This document shows positions 34,277 through 42,771 of a stretch of 64,000 nucleotides of DNA, piece after piece. Within the stretch, counting starts at the first letter, position 1. Every line of letters starts with the position of its first letter. This stretch comes from DASREM01 sp035652095 (GTDB lineage: Bacteria; Acidobacteriota; Terriglobia; Terriglobales; Acidobacteriaceae). The position numbers were made by a program, and so were the translations under genes. The notes beneath the pieces are model-generated. The model was not told the origin of the DNA. It made no database searches and saw only the letters and a program-made list of their open reading frames with translations. The stretch lies in NCBI GenBank assembly GCA_035652095.1, contig DASREM010000056.1, forward strand, positions 310,001 to 374,000. Reading direction: 5' to 3'.

Positions 34277-34483
34277 GATCTCGAACTCCTATAAGTGGGT
34301 TGCTACGCGCGCTGATTTCTTCCGATGCATGCCGCATGCCCATCCAGAGTCCAACCATCGCCAATCGCAGCAAGGCCTTGCAGTCCTACTCTCATTCCTG
34401 TGAATAAAATGGCACGCAAAATGTCCACGCACGAGTGAAATAGTGGGTGAAAGGACTCGCAGGCAATTTCGTTTTTCTCGGTA

Positions 34484-35377
34484 CTAATAAACTCCGAGAT
34501 CCCGCGCGGCTACGAACTTTCCGGAATAGTGCTGCTCGACCTGCTTGACCAGGTCTTCCTCGGGCAGTTTCTCAAACACCATGTGATACAGCACCAGCAA
34601 CTTCGGATGAGCCCGCCGCCCAATCTCCCCCAACTCTTCCGGAGAGGTATGAAATGTCTTGAAATACTCGCTCCAGTGTTGCTCCTTCAACTCGTTCCCC
34701 TGAGGATTGTAGACTTCGTGCAACAACACATCGCATCCGTTACAGGCCTTGACGACTTCTTCGCTCGGCGCGGTATCGCCCGAGACGACAATCGTCCGGT
34801 CCGCAGTTTGGAATTTGTAGCCAAAGGTCTGGTCCCAGGTTCCGTGTTTGACCGGAAATGCCGTGACTGTCACGTTGTCATCTCGATACACCACGCCGGG
34901 CTTGATCTCATGCGCGATAACTTTGTAGCCGGTTGCATTCGCCTGCTCCAGCCCGCGGCGACGCACCTCAACATCTTTCTTCCAGGCTTTCTCGATGTGG
35001 CTGGTCATGTCCCTCAACCCTCGCGGACCGTAAGCCTGGAGCGGTTGCTCGCGGTCCAGCACCCAGGGCGTGAATATCAGGTCTGGATAACCGAGCGTGT
35101 GATCCGAATGCAGGTGCGTGATGAAAACCAGGTTCAGCTTCTTCACATTCAGCGCTTCAATCCCGTTCTTATCTGCGGCCGCTGCCCGCCGCACCACCCC
35201 CGTCCCACAGTCCACCAGGTACGCGCGATCGTTCACAACAATCGCGACCGCGGGCCCCGAGCGCTCCGGATCGGCATTTGGGTTGCCCGAACCCAACATC
35301 ACCACCTGGGTGCGACTCTCGCCCGCCGCAGCCATGCTCATGAATAAACTGAAGCACAAGCAAAACAGTTTTTGCAT
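34484..35377 (-). CDS. Exported metallo-beta-lactamase-fold hydrolase (RNase Z-like subgroup)
   Basis: A 297-residue protein with a signal peptide (KLFCLCFSLFMSMAAAGES). The MBL core has VDCGTGVVRR, THLHSDHTLGYPD, VVSGDTAPSEEV and a late YHMVFE His. The layout resembles the RNase Z/arylsulfatase-like branch, but a signal peptide argues against tRNA processing and for a periplasmic hydrolase. Substrate unknown. Confidence 0.88.
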   Translation of the reverse strand: MQKLFCLCFSLFMSMAAAGESRTQVVMLGSGNPNADPERSGPAVAIVVNDRAYLVDCGTGVVRRAAAADKNGIEALNVKKLNLVFITHLHSDHTLGYPDLIFTPWVLDREQPLQAYGPRGLRDMTSHIEKAWKKDVEVRRRGLEQANATGYKVIAHEIKPGVVYRDDNVTVTAFPVKHGTWDQTFGYKFQTADRTIVVSGDTAPSEEVVKACNGCDVLLHEVYNPQGNELKEQHWSEYFKTFHTSPEELGEIGRRAHPKLLVLYHMVFEKLPEEDLVKQVEQHYSGKFVAARDLGVY

Positions 35378-36054
35378 AGTCGGCCGCCATCCCGGCCTAA
35401 CGGTCCACGGCCAACCACCATCCTAAATCCTGTTGCGGACAAGAGTCCGTCTCCGGCGATCGGCACACGATTCTATTTCCCAGTTGTCATTTTCGAGTCG
35501 TGGCAGATAGCGGCAGGCGAGAAATCTGCTATTGCATCAGAGCCGCTCTCCGTGGGAAGCAGAGGTCTCACTTCGTGCGAGCAGGATCAATGTTTCATGA
35601 ATCCTCTTTGTCAAACCAGTGTTTGCTCGCAACTCGCAACTCGGTACTCGCAACTCGCTACTTTTCTGCAATTCCTGTGCGACTGCTGTGGAAAATTTGG
35701 TCCGCCACTCTTCTCCACCTTCTCCCGTCCGTTACCGCACGTAACAACTGCAAGTACCAGCGCGGCTTTTGCGTGTTCCGGGAATTGCCGGTCCCCCATG
35801 TTCACACGTCACATCAAATCGCCCGCTTTTCCTCTTACTGCACCATTCTTCTGTAATTGACCCTCTGCCCCTCCTCCCGTAGATTCACTCCACCGCAAAC
35901 AAAATATCGGGCAGGGAAGAGCAAGATAATGGACCTGAAACGATCTGCTCTCAAGTAGGCTGCACGATTTTTTTGCGTGAAACCGGCAATCGTAAACTCG
36001 TTCACCGATGATTAGGCAGGCAATATTTCCCCTCCCCCCAAGGGTGGTTAGAGC
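35378..36054. other. Non-coding stretch with short tandem repeat
   Basis: No frame here looks coding. At 35625-35661 there is a run of CTCGCAA/CTCGGTA/CTCGCTA heptamers. The rest shows no family, hairpin or operator that I can support. The left end must contain the promoter of the metallo-hydrolase gene. Confidence 0.5.
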
Positions 36055-36348
36055 ATGACAACGGCAAGCGAATGGCAAATTTACCGTACCCGCTTCTTGA
36101 TTCGTGCCAGGCAACTGACCGAACCACTGACGTTCACCGACGCGCTGGGGCGTGAGCATCGCGGCATTCCCGGAGACTATCTGGTGGAATCCTCCGACGG
36201 AATGCGTCGTATCGCTCCCCGGCAGATCTTCGAAGATGTCTATGTAGCCATGGGGCCCGCCGAAGAAGACTGGTGTCCCATCTCCGCCCGCAGAGTGCGG
36301 GACAGCGCCCTCAACCGGGGCGCTCCCTCACCCATCGCAATCGCCTGA
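36055..36348 (+). CDS. Hypothetical protein, 97 residues
   Basis: A soluble protein starting MTTASEWQIYRTRFLIRARQL, with a central IPGDYLVESSDGMRRIAPRQIFEDVYV (given in part) that looks like a small beta-barrel or ubiquitin-like fold. No known family recognised. The central region has the third-position GC bias of the neighbours, which supports it as a real gene. Confidence 0.65.
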   Translation: MTTASEWQIYRTRFLIRARQLTEPLTFTDALGREHRGIPGDYLVESSDGMRRIAPRQIFEDVYVAMGPAEEDWCPISARRVRDSALNRGAPSPIAIA

Positions 36349-36442
36349 GAACCGTTTCCAAAACCTGAACTGTGGAAAACACCACTTTAGGGGAGCATTA
36401 CGCTCGTTAATTGTTTGAGATACAATATGTAGTGGTTATCTC

Positions 36443-36471
36443 TTGACAGGCCCTATAAGCAGGAGTACTGT
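36443..36471 (+). promoter_or_regulatory. Sigma70-type promoter of the structured leader
   Basis: A perfect TTGACA at 36443-36448, a 17-bp spacer and TACTGT at 36466-36471. Predicted transcription start is near 36478, about 365 bases before the next start codon. Confidence 0.6.
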
Positions 36472-36475
36472 AGCG

Positions 36476-36842
36476 ATCCCATGGAGCTGTAAACGCCCCC
36501 GGAAACGAGGGCGCTGCAAGGCAAAACAAACGGGAAACTAACAACCAAACCAGGGGCGTCCGCCGTTGGCCGAGGTGACCCGGCGCCGCCCCGCCAAAAC
36601 CGAACGAGCTCAGGACGATTGTTAGTCCAGAACTCACGTGAAGTCGGTCGAAATTCTGGATCGCGGTGGCCGTTCCCCGGTTCATACCGGACATCCCCTC
36701 GGGGAACGACTCAGTTTGATAACCAGTGTTTGTGGAAATCTCCCGGGAGGCGGGACTCGGATTCCCATCCTCCTTTGAACCAATGGCCGAGGGCAACCAC
36801 CGGGTGCCCGAAGCCGAGAGCCCGTAGTTGAGAGGAGTCCCG
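36476..36842 (+). ncRNA. Candidate structured RNA or long 5' leader
   Basis: No credible frame on either strand. Nested GC-rich hairpins occur: CGCCC/GGGCG at 36494-36513; GTTCCCC at 36672-36678 pairing with GGGGAAC at 36700-36706 around an inner CCGG/CCGG stem; and GGGCA/TGCCC at 36791-36809. The region begins at a good promoter and ends at the GAGAGGAG site of the next gene, so it is either a free small RNA or a leader controlling that gene. It does not match the tmRNA, RNase P, 6S, SRP, cobalamin or c-di-GMP RNA consensus segments I know. Confidence 0.45.
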
Positions 36843-37364
36843 ATGGAAGGCTTGGCCCACCTGGTTACCCAGTCCCTTAAGCGTCACAATTTCGAACCTG
36901 CTCTCGACCACCGCCGCTTGCAGTGGTCGCGCTGGTTTCGTTGCGAGTCCAGCTTCGATCTTCTACTCGTGCCCAGTAAGCCTGGGCTGTTTGCGCTCGG
37001 CGAGGAGGTCATCGCACCGGACGGATTCGCCGGCAAACGCATGCTTGCGCTTTTTCAGCTCTCGGAAACCGATGACCTGGGTATGACCCTGGGGCGAATG
37101 TTTCTGCCTGGCAACCCCCTCCGTGAGCGCTTTGCCTCGTGCAAGTGTTTCGCCCGCTACGTCGTCATCGAAGACGCCAGCCAGCGGCGCGCCGCATGCG
37201 AATCCCTGCAGCAATGGATGGCCTCCTCTGCCGAGAGCGCCTCTGGCATATCGGTCAACATGCAGACGGCCCCATTCGACGGAGGAGTTTCGCATCCTGT
37301 GGTGAGCGCGCAGGAGCCGCAGGCAGAAATCACCGACCCCACGCCGCTCCCCGATGGGTTCTAA
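36843..37364 (+). CDS. Hypothetical protein, 173 residues
   Basis: ATG 36843 follows GAGAGGAG. The product is soluble, with a helical N-terminus (MEGLAHLVTQSLKRH), a middle strand set (SFDLLLVPSKPGLFALGEEVI), a Cys pair (SCKCF) and a low-complexity acidic tail. No family recognised. It is the gene directly behind the candidate structured leader. Confidence 0.75.
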   Translation: MEGLAHLVTQSLKRHNFEPALDHRRLQWSRWFRCESSFDLLLVPSKPGLFALGEEVIAPDGFAGKRMLALFQLSETDDLGMTLGRMFLPGNPLRERFASCKCFARYVVIEDASQRRAACESLQQWMASSAESASGISVNMQTAPFDGGVSHPVVSAQEPQAEITDPTPLPDGF

Positions 37365-37378
37365 CGGGCCATCTGACG

Positions 37379-37413
37379 ACGACGGCGAGTCCGTCGTACC
37401 GCACGAAGTGCGG
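37379..37413. repeat. Two adjacent hairpins after the hypothetical gene
   Basis: ACGACGG/CCGTCGT (37379-37397) and CCGCAC/GTGCGG (37399-37413) are followed by an AT-rich palindrome. They could end transcription or be a palindromic repeat; no T tract follows. Confidence 0.4.
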
Positions 37414-37581
37414 AAAGATTAGATCTTTATTAGTGGATTGTGATTCCCAGTGCAGCCAGGTATCTGCTTTCGGCTGATCCGTCTGTAGACGCTGGCAGAT
37501 CAACAACATACAGGTTCCAATGGGACGGAACGTTCACGCATCACTGCAATCATTCGAAGAATCAAATACAGGAGAGAGGCG

Positions 37582-40500
37582 ATGTCCGAAGTGACTGAAA
37601 AAATAAAAAAAGAGGCCGCCGCGACGACGACGACCGCCCCGGTTGAGACCAAAAAGCGGGCCCAGGGCCTGACCTTCCGCCGCTTCTTTACCAAGCCCGG
37701 CGAGAGCCCCTACGACCAGATCGAATGGGAAAAGCGCGTCGCCTCCATCACCGACGCCCAGGGCAACTCCATCTTCGAGCAGAAGGACGTGGAAGTCCCC
37801 AAGGACTGGTCCATGACCGCGACCAACATCGTCGCCTCCAAGTACCTCCACGGCACCGTTGGCACTCCCGAGCGTGAGACCGGAGTCCGCCAGCTCGTCT
37901 CCCGTGTCGCCGAAACCATCCGCGACTGGGGACTCTCGCAGGGCTACTTCCGTACTCCCGAAGATGGCGCCACATTCCACGACGAACTCGTGCACATTCT
38001 TCTTCGCCAGTACATGGCATTCAACTCGCCGGTCTGGTTCAACGTGGGATGCGACCGCATCGAGCCCAACTCCGACGCCCAGAACTGGCACTGGAATCCC
38101 GTCGCTGGGCGTGTCGAGTTCTCGGTTACTGGATACAAAACTCCACAATGCTCGGCGTGCTTCATCAATTCCGTGCACGACTCGCTCGACTCGATCCTCA
38201 CCCTCGCCAAGACCGAAGGCATGCTCTTCAAGTGGGGAAGCGGCACCGGCACCAATCTCTCTCCGCTGCGTTCTTCCACCGAAGGCCTCTCCGGTGGCGG
38301 CACCGCCAGCGGCCCGCTCAGCTTCATGAAAGGTTTCGACGCCTTCGCCGGCGTCATCAAGTCCGGAGGCAAGACTCGCCGCGCCGCCAAGATGGTGATC
38401 CTCAACGTGGACCATCCCGACATCGTGGACTTCATCGACTGCAAAGCTAAAGAAGAAGCCAAGGCGCACGCGCTGGTCGCCCAAGGATACGACGGCTCGC
38501 ATCCCGACTCCGACGCCTACTCCTCCATCTTCTTCCAGAATGCCAACAACTCCGTGCGCGTTACCGACGACTTCATGTACGCGGTCACCCGCGACACCGA
38601 TTTCTCCACCCGCGCCGTCAAAGATGGCCGCGTTGTCAATACTTACAAGGCCAAAGATCTGCTCAAGAAGATCTCAGAAGCCACATGGCATTGCGGAGAT
38701 CCCGGCATGCAGTTCGACACCACCGTCAACCGCTGGCACACGTCGAAGAACACAGCGCGCATCAACGCCTCGAATCCTTGTTCGGAGTACATGTTTCTCG
38801 ACGATTCGGCCTGTAACCTCGCCAGCTTGAACCTGCTCAAGTTCGCGCAGAACGGCACCTTCGACGTCGAAGCCTATCGCCACGCCGTCGACATCACGAT
38901 CACCGCGCAGGAAATCCTGGTCGACAACGCCGGATATCCCACCGAGATGATCGCCAGGAACTCGCATGACTATCGTCCGCTCGGCCTCGGTTATGCCAAC
39001 TTAGGCGCGCTGCTGATGGCCTCGGGTCTGCCGTATGACTCCGATGCCGGACGCGACTATGCCGCCTGTGTAACTGCCATCATGTGCGGCGAAGCTTACT
39101 TACAGAGTTCCCGGATCGCCGAACTCTGCGAGCCGCTCGCTCCGGCAACCGAAGCTACTAAGAAAACATTGGCTGAGACGAATCTTGGAGGGACAGCCGC
39201 CTCGGCTGTCCATGCGGCCATGCCCGGCGCTGCGTGCCCTGGCTGGTATATCAACCGCGAGCCGTTCTTAGACGTGATCCGTATGCATCGCGCCAGCGTC
39301 AACAACATCGGCAAAAGTGTAGGGACAGCCTCGGCTGTCCATGCGGAACGAAGCGCCGCAGCGCAATTACCCGAACTCATCTCCGCCAGCAAGCAGTGCT
39401 GGGACGAAGCGCTCGCCCACGGCGAAAAGCACGGATATCGCAACTCCCAGGTCACCGTTCTCGCCCCCACCGGCACCATCGGATTCATGATGGACTGCGA
39501 TACCACCGGCATCGAGCCCGATCTGGCGCTCATCAAGTACAAGAAGCTGGTTGGCGGCGGCATGATTAAGATCGTCAACAACACCGTCCCCACGGCTCTG
39601 TTCAAGTTGGGATACACCCACGAGCAGGCCGACGCCATCGTCAGTTACATCGACGCGACCGGCACCATCGAAGGCGCGCCGCATGTAAGCGACGACCACT
39701 TAGCGGTGTTCGACTGCTCCTTCAAGCCGGCCAAGGGTACGCGCTCCATCCACTACATGGGGCATCTCCGCATGATGGCGGCGGCGCAACCGTTCATCTC
39801 GGGCGCGATCTCGAAGACCGTCAACCTGCCCGAGAACGCTTCGGTCGAAGACATCATGGAAGCGTATCTCCAGGCATGGAAGCTCGGCCTGAAAGCGGTC
39901 GCCATCTATCGCGACGGATGCAAGAAGTCGCAGCCGCTCTCCGCCGCGGGCACTAAGACGGCCGAATCGCGCGGGGCTACCGCCGTTGCCGTCGCCGAAG
40001 AACCGGAAGATCTCAACCGTCCCCCGAAGGCCGTGCGCCATAAGTTGCCGGAAGAGCGCGCCTCGGTCACGCATAAGTTCAACGTCGGAGGCCACGAAGG
40101 ATATCTCACCGTCGGTCTTTATCCAGACGGCACGCCCGGCGAGCTGTTCATCACCATGGCCAAGGAAGGTTCGACAGTAAGCGGCCTGATGGACAGCTTC
40201 GCTCTCGCGGTTTCGATCGCGCTCCAGCACGGAGTTCCGCTCAAGCTGTTCTGCGAGAAATTCGCGCACACCCGCTTCGAGCCCAGCGGCTGGAGCGGCA
40301 ATCCGGACATCGGCTTCGCCAAGTCGATCATGGATTACATCTTCCGCTGGCTGCACCTGCGCTTCTTAACCGGACAGCAGCAGATGCTGTTCGAAAACCT
40401 GGGCATGAAGCGATCGTTGCCCGGACCGGAGACGATCGGCGATCTGAACGCATCGGCAACGACCAACGACCAGAGGCCGTCTGGCTCAGTTCACGCTGCG

Positions 40501-40626
40501 GATGCCTTGGCCAACATGATCGACTTAGGAGACGCCCCAAGCTGCCACGTCTGCGGATCGATCATGGTGAGAAACGGCAGCTGCTATAAGTGCATGAGCT
40601 GCGGGAGTACCAGCGGGTGTAGTTAG
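37582..40626 (+). CDS. nrdJ: Adenosylcobalamin-dependent (class II) ribonucleotide reductase
   Basis: A 1014-residue enzyme that makes deoxyribonucleotides using coenzyme B12. Seen: AFNSPVWFNVG, the CSACFINSV loop, the catalytic NPCSE with Cys400, and VTVLAPTGTIGFMMDCDTTGIEPD (given in part). A C-terminal zinc-ribbon-like CHVCG ... CYKCMSCGSTSGC carries the redox cysteines. GGAGAGAGG precedes the ATG. Two segments (about residues 536-546 and 580-589) are translated from in-frame copies of the GGACAGCC palindrome and read GTAASAVHA and GTASAVHA. They lie in a poorly conserved part between catalytic segments. No cobalamin riboswitch is visible upstream. Long minus-strand frames here are shadows. 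Confidence 0.95.
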   Translation: MSEVTEKIKKEAAATTTTAPVETKKRAQGLTFRRFFTKPGESPYDQIEWEKRVASITDAQGNSIFEQKDVEVPKDWSMTATNIVASKYLHGTVGTPERETGVRQLVSRVAETIRDWGLSQGYFRTPEDGATFHDELVHILLRQYMAFNSPVWFNVGCDRIEPNSDAQNWHWNPVAGRVEFSVTGYKTPQCSACFINSVHDSLDSILTLAKTEGMLFKWGSGTGTNLSPLRSSTEGLSGGGTASGPLSFMKGFDAFAGVIKSGGKTRRAAKMVILNVDHPDIVDFIDCKAKEEAKAHALVAQGYDGSHPDSDAYSSIFFQNANNSVRVTDDFMYAVTRDTDFSTRAVKDGRVVNTYKAKDLLKKISEATWHCGDPGMQFDTTVNRWHTSKNTARINASNPCSEYMFLDDSACNLASLNLLKFAQNGTFDVEAYRHAVDITITAQEILVDNAGYPTEMIARNSHDYRPLGLGYANLGALLMASGLPYDSDAGRDYAACVTAIMCGEAYLQSSRIAELCEPLAPATEATKKTLAETNLGGTAASAVHAAMPGAACPGWYINREPFLDVIRMHRASVNNIGKSVGTASAVHAERSAAAQLPELISASKQCWDEALAHGEKHGYRNSQVTVLAPTGTIGFMMDCDTTGIEPDLALIKYKKLVGGGMIKIVNNTVPTALFKLGYTHEQADAIVSYIDATGTIEGAPHVSDDHLAVFDCSFKPAKGTRSIHYMGHLRMMAAAQPFISGAISKTVNLPENASVEDIMEAYLQAWKLGLKAVAIYRDGCKKSQPLSAAGTKTAESRGATAVAVAEEPEDLNRPPKAVRHKLPEERASVTHKFNVGGHEGYLTVGLYPDGTPGELFITMAKEGSTVSGLMDSFALAVSIALQHGVPLKLFCEKFAHTRFEPSGWSGNPDIGFAKSIMDYIFRWLHLRFLTGQQQMLFENLGMKRSLPGPETIGDLNASATTNDQRPSGSVHAADALANMIDLGDAPSCHVCGSIMVRNGSCYKCMSCGSTSGCS
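39188..39217. repeat. GGACAGCC palindrome inside nrdJ, copy 1
   Basis: AGGGACAGCCGCCTCGGCTG then TCCATGCGG. The perfect stem GGACAGCCG/CGGCTGTCC spans 39191-39211. It is read in the nrdJ frame as G-T-A-A-S-A-V-H-A. Confidence 0.8.
39319..39346. repeat. GGACAGCC palindrome inside nrdJ, copy 2
   Basis: GTGTAGGGACAGCC TC GGCTGTCC then ATGCGG. It is 3 bases shorter than copy 1 in the loop, so the same frame is kept (G-T-A-S-A-V-H-A). The stem is at 39323-39340. Confidence 0.8.
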
Positions 40627-40629
40627 ATT

Positions 40630-40660
40630 GTGCAGGGACAGTCGCCTCGGCTGTCCGGCG
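40630..40660. repeat. GGACAGCC palindrome just after the nrdJ stop
   Basis: GTGCAGGGACAGTCGCCTCG followed by GCTGTCC, with one stem mismatch (GGACAGTCG/CGGCTGTCC, 40636-40656). It begins a few bases after the nrdJ stop. Confidence 0.7.
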
Positions 40661-40672
40661 GAGCTTGTATGG

Positions 40673-40728
40673 GGCCGGGTCTCTGACCCGGCCTTGAGTT
40701 TTTGAAGGGGCACGGCTTTAGCCGTGCC
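40673..40728. repeat. Two further palindromes, the first terminator-like
   Basis: GGCCGGGTC, TCT loop, GACCCGGCC then TTGAGTTTTT (40673-40703) can terminate nrdJ. GGCACGGCTTTAGCCGTGCC (40709-40728) belongs to a palindrome seen again at 44621-44640. Confidence 0.6.
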
Positions 40729-40773
40729 GACCGCAGCCCGCGCTTCCACGGCTTTAGCCGCTGAGGTATTTAG

Positions 40774-40959
40774 ATGGAACGAAAGAACAAACGATCAACT
40801 AGATCGTCACCTTCTCTCGCGAAGAAAAAGACGGGAATAATCACGAACCGAACGGGACAAGTCAGCACTCGCAAACAGCAAAGAATTCTGGAGGCGTTCG
40901 GCACTTTCGAATTCGATCCGTCGTATGACTATAAGACCGAGCGCCGTCGCCAGTTCTGA
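40774..40959 (+). CDS. Small basic protein with VapB-antitoxin-like C-terminus
   Basis: A 61-residue, Lys/Arg-rich product. The C-terminal half (ILEAFGTFEFDPSYDYKTERR) resembles the toxin-binding tail of VapB-type antitoxins, but the N-terminal DNA-binding part is replaced by a basic, disordered-looking stretch and no PIN-domain toxin gene follows. No good ribosome site precedes the ATG. It may be a remnant or an orphan antitoxin. Confidence 0.5.
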   Translation: MERKNKRSTRSSPSLAKKKTGIITNRTGQVSTRKQQRILEAFGTFEFDPSYDYKTERRRQF

Positions 40960-41047
40960 TGGTGGGAGAGCCAGGCTCAGCGACATGGCACGAAAGTGGT
41001 CTATCCAGAGTTAGTCTGAATCGTTTACAAAGTGTCCGACTGTGAGG

Positions 41048-41078
41048 AGGTCACGGCTGCGCCGTGACCTTTTTCTTT
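41048..41078 (+). terminator. Perfect intrinsic terminator directly ahead of the ATPase gene
   Basis: AGGTCACGGC, loop TGC, GCCGTGACCT, then TTTCTTT: a 10-bp perfect stem followed by a T-rich tract. The ribosome site AAGGAG starts one or two bases after the tract and the ATG is at 41089. There is no room for a promoter between terminator and gene, so the gene must be expressed by read-through. Confidence 0.8.
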
Positions 41079-41088
41079 AAGGAGTTAA

Positions 41089-42630
41089 ATGTCATCTCAG
41101 GTCGAAGACTTACGTCGGATAGTACAAGAGAGCATCCGTGTCCAGAGGGGCGGCAGTGGGACTATCGAGTACGTTGATGTTACCCGAGCTCTTTCAGACA
41201 TGGTTGCGCGGCAAAATCACGTGGTCTTTGGGCGGCGAGGCTGCGGAAAAACATTGCTTATGCAGACCACGCAGCAAAAGGTGGGCAACAATGTGAGGGT
41301 TGTTTACATCAACTGCGAGGATTACAAGCAACACTCGTTTCCCAACGTTCTGATCGAAATCTTGGACGCGCTTTTTGCCGAACTCGAGAAGAATCTATCA
41401 GGATGGTTCGGTCGAAAAAAAAGGTCCCGGGAGTTGATTGGTGGAATTAGATCCGACCTTAGTCGGCTAAAAGAAGGCGCGGACGAGGCCGAACGGACCA
41501 TCAGAACAACAAACTCCGCCGAGGTGCGCACTGAGACCAATCTTGGCTTGGCTGACGACATTCTAAAGATTGGAGCTGGAGCAGCGACTGAGCAGAAGGC
41601 CGCATTGGAACAGGAATACAAGCATCACGACAGCAAGATTCAGAGACTCAATGTCCTCCTGCCTCAACTGAAGACGCGCATTCGAGAGTTCTTTGAAATC
41701 TCGACAGATGTTAAGAGCGTATTTTTGGAACTAGATGATTTTTATCACTTACCCCGAACCATGCAACCGCATGTTGCAGACTATGTTCATAGACTTTGCA
41801 AGGACGTGCCCCTTTACTTCAAATTCGCTACCCTAAGGCACGCGAGCATATTATTCGCTGACCGGGGTAGTCAGCCGACTGGAGCACAAGAAAGGCACGA
41901 TTATCAGCCAATTAACGTTGACTTTACGTTAGCTGACTTTAAGAACACTGCAGAGCAGCTGCGAGAAATCTTGTATAGGTACGGCAAGAAGGCGCAGATG
42001 AAAAGAAGCAACATTGATGCCCTATTTATGGGAGAGGGTTTCGATAGACTTGTGCTCGCTTCCGGCGGTGTACCGCGGGACTTCCTGTCGCTTTTACTTG
42101 AGGCTTTGTCTCCAAAAGCAGCAGGGCAGGAAAGAATTGGCAAGGACGATGTGCGCATACTCAGTTTGACGGTCCTTCAGCGGCGAATAGAGGAACTGAA
42201 GGTCGATTCTGAGCAGCGGGACCAGGACGCGTTGATCAAGGGGATTTATGCTATCAGGAAGTTCTGCCTCGAGAAGAAAACAAACGTATTCTTGGTTGCT
42301 GATCGTGTCTTGCAGGAACCAAACGGGATTCGGGACCTCATAAACAGGCTACTTGATTATCGCATCGTTCATTCTGTCGGATCCGCTCTAACCCACAAGA
42401 GTGTCGCGGGAACTTTCAACGCTTACATGATCGACATTGGCGCGTACGCAAACCTCAGGAAATTGGAAGGAAGGTTTAACGAGATCGACGTAACCAAACC
42501 TGATGCAAAAGAGCGTTGTAGGAATGCGCCCGTGCTCGATGGGCCAACACTAATGGGCCTTTATCAGTCGGCGCCAAAAATGACCGAAACGGTTCTCCTT
42601 TCCGAGACGGCGGACTCCGAGGCCCCTTGA
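41089..42630 (+). CDS. Orphan P-loop (AAA/STAND-like) ATPase
   Basis: A 513-residue protein. Walker A is FGRRGCGKTLLM (about residues 47-58) and Walker B is VFLELDDFYHL (about 205-215). A charged helical insertion, probably coiled coil, lies between them (about 115-195). The C-terminal half looks like an AAA lid plus a winged-helix-like domain (VLQRRIEEL; EPNGIRDLINRLLDYRIVHSVG in part). The closest resemblance is ORC/Cdc6-like or STAND ATPases that often sit in defence or mobile loci. Base usage is more AT-rich than the flanking genes. A terminator hairpin lies just upstream of its ribosome site. Function unknown. Confidence 0.8.
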   Translation: MSSQVEDLRRIVQESIRVQRGGSGTIEYVDVTRALSDMVARQNHVVFGRRGCGKTLLMQTTQQKVGNNVRVVYINCEDYKQHSFPNVLIEILDALFAELEKNLSGWFGRKKRSRELIGGIRSDLSRLKEGADEAERTIRTTNSAEVRTETNLGLADDILKIGAGAATEQKAALEQEYKHHDSKIQRLNVLLPQLKTRIREFFEISTDVKSVFLELDDFYHLPRTMQPHVADYVHRLCKDVPLYFKFATLRHASILFADRGSQPTGAQERHDYQPINVDFTLADFKNTAEQLREILYRYGKKAQMKRSNIDALFMGEGFDRLVLASGGVPRDFLSLLLEALSPKAAGQERIGKDDVRILSLTVLQRRIEELKVDSEQRDQDALIKGIYAIRKFCLEKKTNVFLVADRVLQEPNGIRDLINRLLDYRIVHSVGSALTHKSVAGTFNAYMIDIGAYANLRKLEGRFNEIDVTKPDAKERCRNAPVLDGPTLMGLYQSAPKMTETVLLSETADSEAP

Positions 42631-42700
42631 TACAACGGCAGATTTAGTCAGGTTCTGGATCTCGTCGCTGAACGCCATCGTCTTTTTCTCAGATGTGGGC

Positions 42701-42729
42701 TTGACTTTCGATTCGCACTGCGACAATAT
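42701..42729 (+). promoter_or_regulatory. Weak promoter candidate for the exported-protein genes
   Basis: TTGACT, 17 bp, CAATAT, about 42 bp ahead of the GTG start at 42772. The -35 is good and the -10 is poor. Confidence 0.3.
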
Positions 42730-42771
42730 CCGGGAGTTGCACCGTAAGGCTTTGTTGAAAGGAGCGAAACT

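Noticed and set aside
35625..35661. CRISPR-like heptamer run (CTCGCAA)
   Set aside because: Units are 7-8 bases with no spacers; a simple sequence repeat and not a CRISPR array.
37365..37581. Cobalamin riboswitch expected before a B12-dependent reductase gene
   Set aside because: The conserved B12-box segments are not present; only unrelated hairpins are seen.
37534..38502. A 322-residue minus-strand frame
   Set aside because: Antisense to nrdJ; a by-product of its codon usage.
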